Below are positions 5,557 to 5,742 of a stretch of 5,742 nucleotides of DNA, piece by piece (position 1 is the stretch's first letter; the number at the start of each line of letters is the position of its first letter). A model generated the notes under the pieces. That model saw only the letters and a program-made list of their open reading frames with translations, was not told the DNA's origin and did not search any database. Location: positions 1 through 5,742 of the forward strand of contig QEUY01000285.1 in the NCBI GenBank assembly GCA_003577365.1. The letters run 5' to 3'. The DNA comes from Chloroflexota bacterium. GTDB taxonomy: Bacteria > Chloroflexota > Anaerolineae > Caldilineales > Caldilineaceae. Both the position numbers and the translations under genes were made by a program.

Positions 5557-5742
5557 CCAGCGCCGGTCTGGCTGCCAGAAGCCGAGCTTGGGGTTGTTCC
5601 ATTCGTCGGTGGGTTCAAACAGCCCAGGGAAGCGCAGGTTGGCTTCGATCCCTTCCAGGTTGAGGTCCACGCCCAGACCCGGTTTGTCGGGCACGGCCAC
5701 AAACCCGCCCTCCATATAGGCGTCTTCCAGCCCCGTGACCAG
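5548..5742 (-). CDS. C-terminal end of an enolase-superfamily protein (mandelate racemase/muconate lactonizing enzyme type), 5' part outside window
   Basis: The frame is open from the window edge to a TAG at 5550-5548, giving the last 64 residues. The sequence contains EDAYMEGGFVAVPDKPGLGV (residues 6-25) and LNLEGIEANLR (27-37). The G-x-VPDKPGLG-V pattern is typical of the C-terminal capping segment of this superfamily, which includes sugar-acid dehydratases and racemases. These enzymes abstract a proton alpha to a carboxylate using a Mg-dependent (beta/alpha)7 beta barrel. The metal-binding and catalytic residues lie outside the window, so substrate cannot be inferred from this piece. It is followed after 23 bases by the aldolase-family gene on the same strand, probably in one operon. 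The identification rests on a short conserved stretch, so the superfamily is fairly secure and the exact enzyme is not. Confidence 0.8.
   Translation of the reverse strand: MVTGLEDAYMEGGFVAVPDKPGLGVDLNLEGIEANLRFPGLFEPTDEWNNPKLGFWQPDRRWDK

Noticed and set aside
5567..5579. TCTGG-CTG-CCAGA small inverted repeat near the end of the enolase-superfamily gene
   Set aside because: It is a five-base stem inside conserved coding sequence, explained by codon content.
4781..5719. 312-codon plus-strand frame opposite the aldolase-family and enolase-superfamily genes
   Set aside because: It lies antisense to two real genes, runs across their intergenic gap, and has no domain or ribosome-binding site.

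Overview
The window looks like ordinary bacterial chromosome. It is GC-rich (roughly 60-65% by eye) and densely coded, with good Shine-Dalgarno sites before each complete gene. It holds five protein genes, two of them cut by the window edges, and short intergenic gaps that are unusually rich in inverted and tandem repeats. The gene content (a PpsA/PpsR pair, an RhlE-type helicase, and a sugar-acid type enolase-superfamily/aldolase-family pair) would fit a free-living heterotroph such as a member of the Chloroflexota. That placement is a guess from gene content and style, with no rRNA or marker phylogeny behind it.

Bases 1-2845 (+ strand) carry the 3' four-fifths of phosphoenolpyruvate synthase (ppsA), then a gene for its bifunctional kinase/pyrophosphorylase regulator (ppsR). 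A 100-base gap separates them, containing a tandem duplication and a perfect 16-bp hairpin. The PpsA active site keeps the Thr-Ser-His arrangement on which the regulator is known to act. The pair therefore forms a self-consistent module controlling pyruvate-to-PEP flux. A strong stem-loop (2880-2917) closes this unit.

Bases 2940-4512 (+ strand) carry an independent transcription unit: an extended -10 promoter, a leader of about 100 bases whose ribosome-binding site lies inside a palindrome, and a complete DEAD-box RNA helicase with an RhlE-like core and a disordered Gly/Gln/Asn/His/Arg-rich tail.

Bases 4513-4615 are a convergent intergenic gap with a 12-bp perfect inverted repeat and a degenerate 9-base periodic repeat. 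Related sequence also occurs in the ppsA-ppsR gap, so this may be a dispersed repeat family of the genome.

Bases 4616-5742 (- strand) hold a probable operon read right to left. First comes the C-terminal end of an enolase-superfamily (mandelate racemase/muconate lactonizing type) enzyme. It is followed 23 bases later by a dihydrodipicolinate-synthase-family protein that keeps the Schiff-base lysine but lacks the usual Thr-Thr and Tyr of DapA. A sugar-acid or related carboxylate pathway is the most likely role, by inference. No obviously new multi-gene system is visible. The most interesting items are the intergenic repeat modules, the occluded helicase ribosome-binding site and the divergent active site of the aldolase-family protein.
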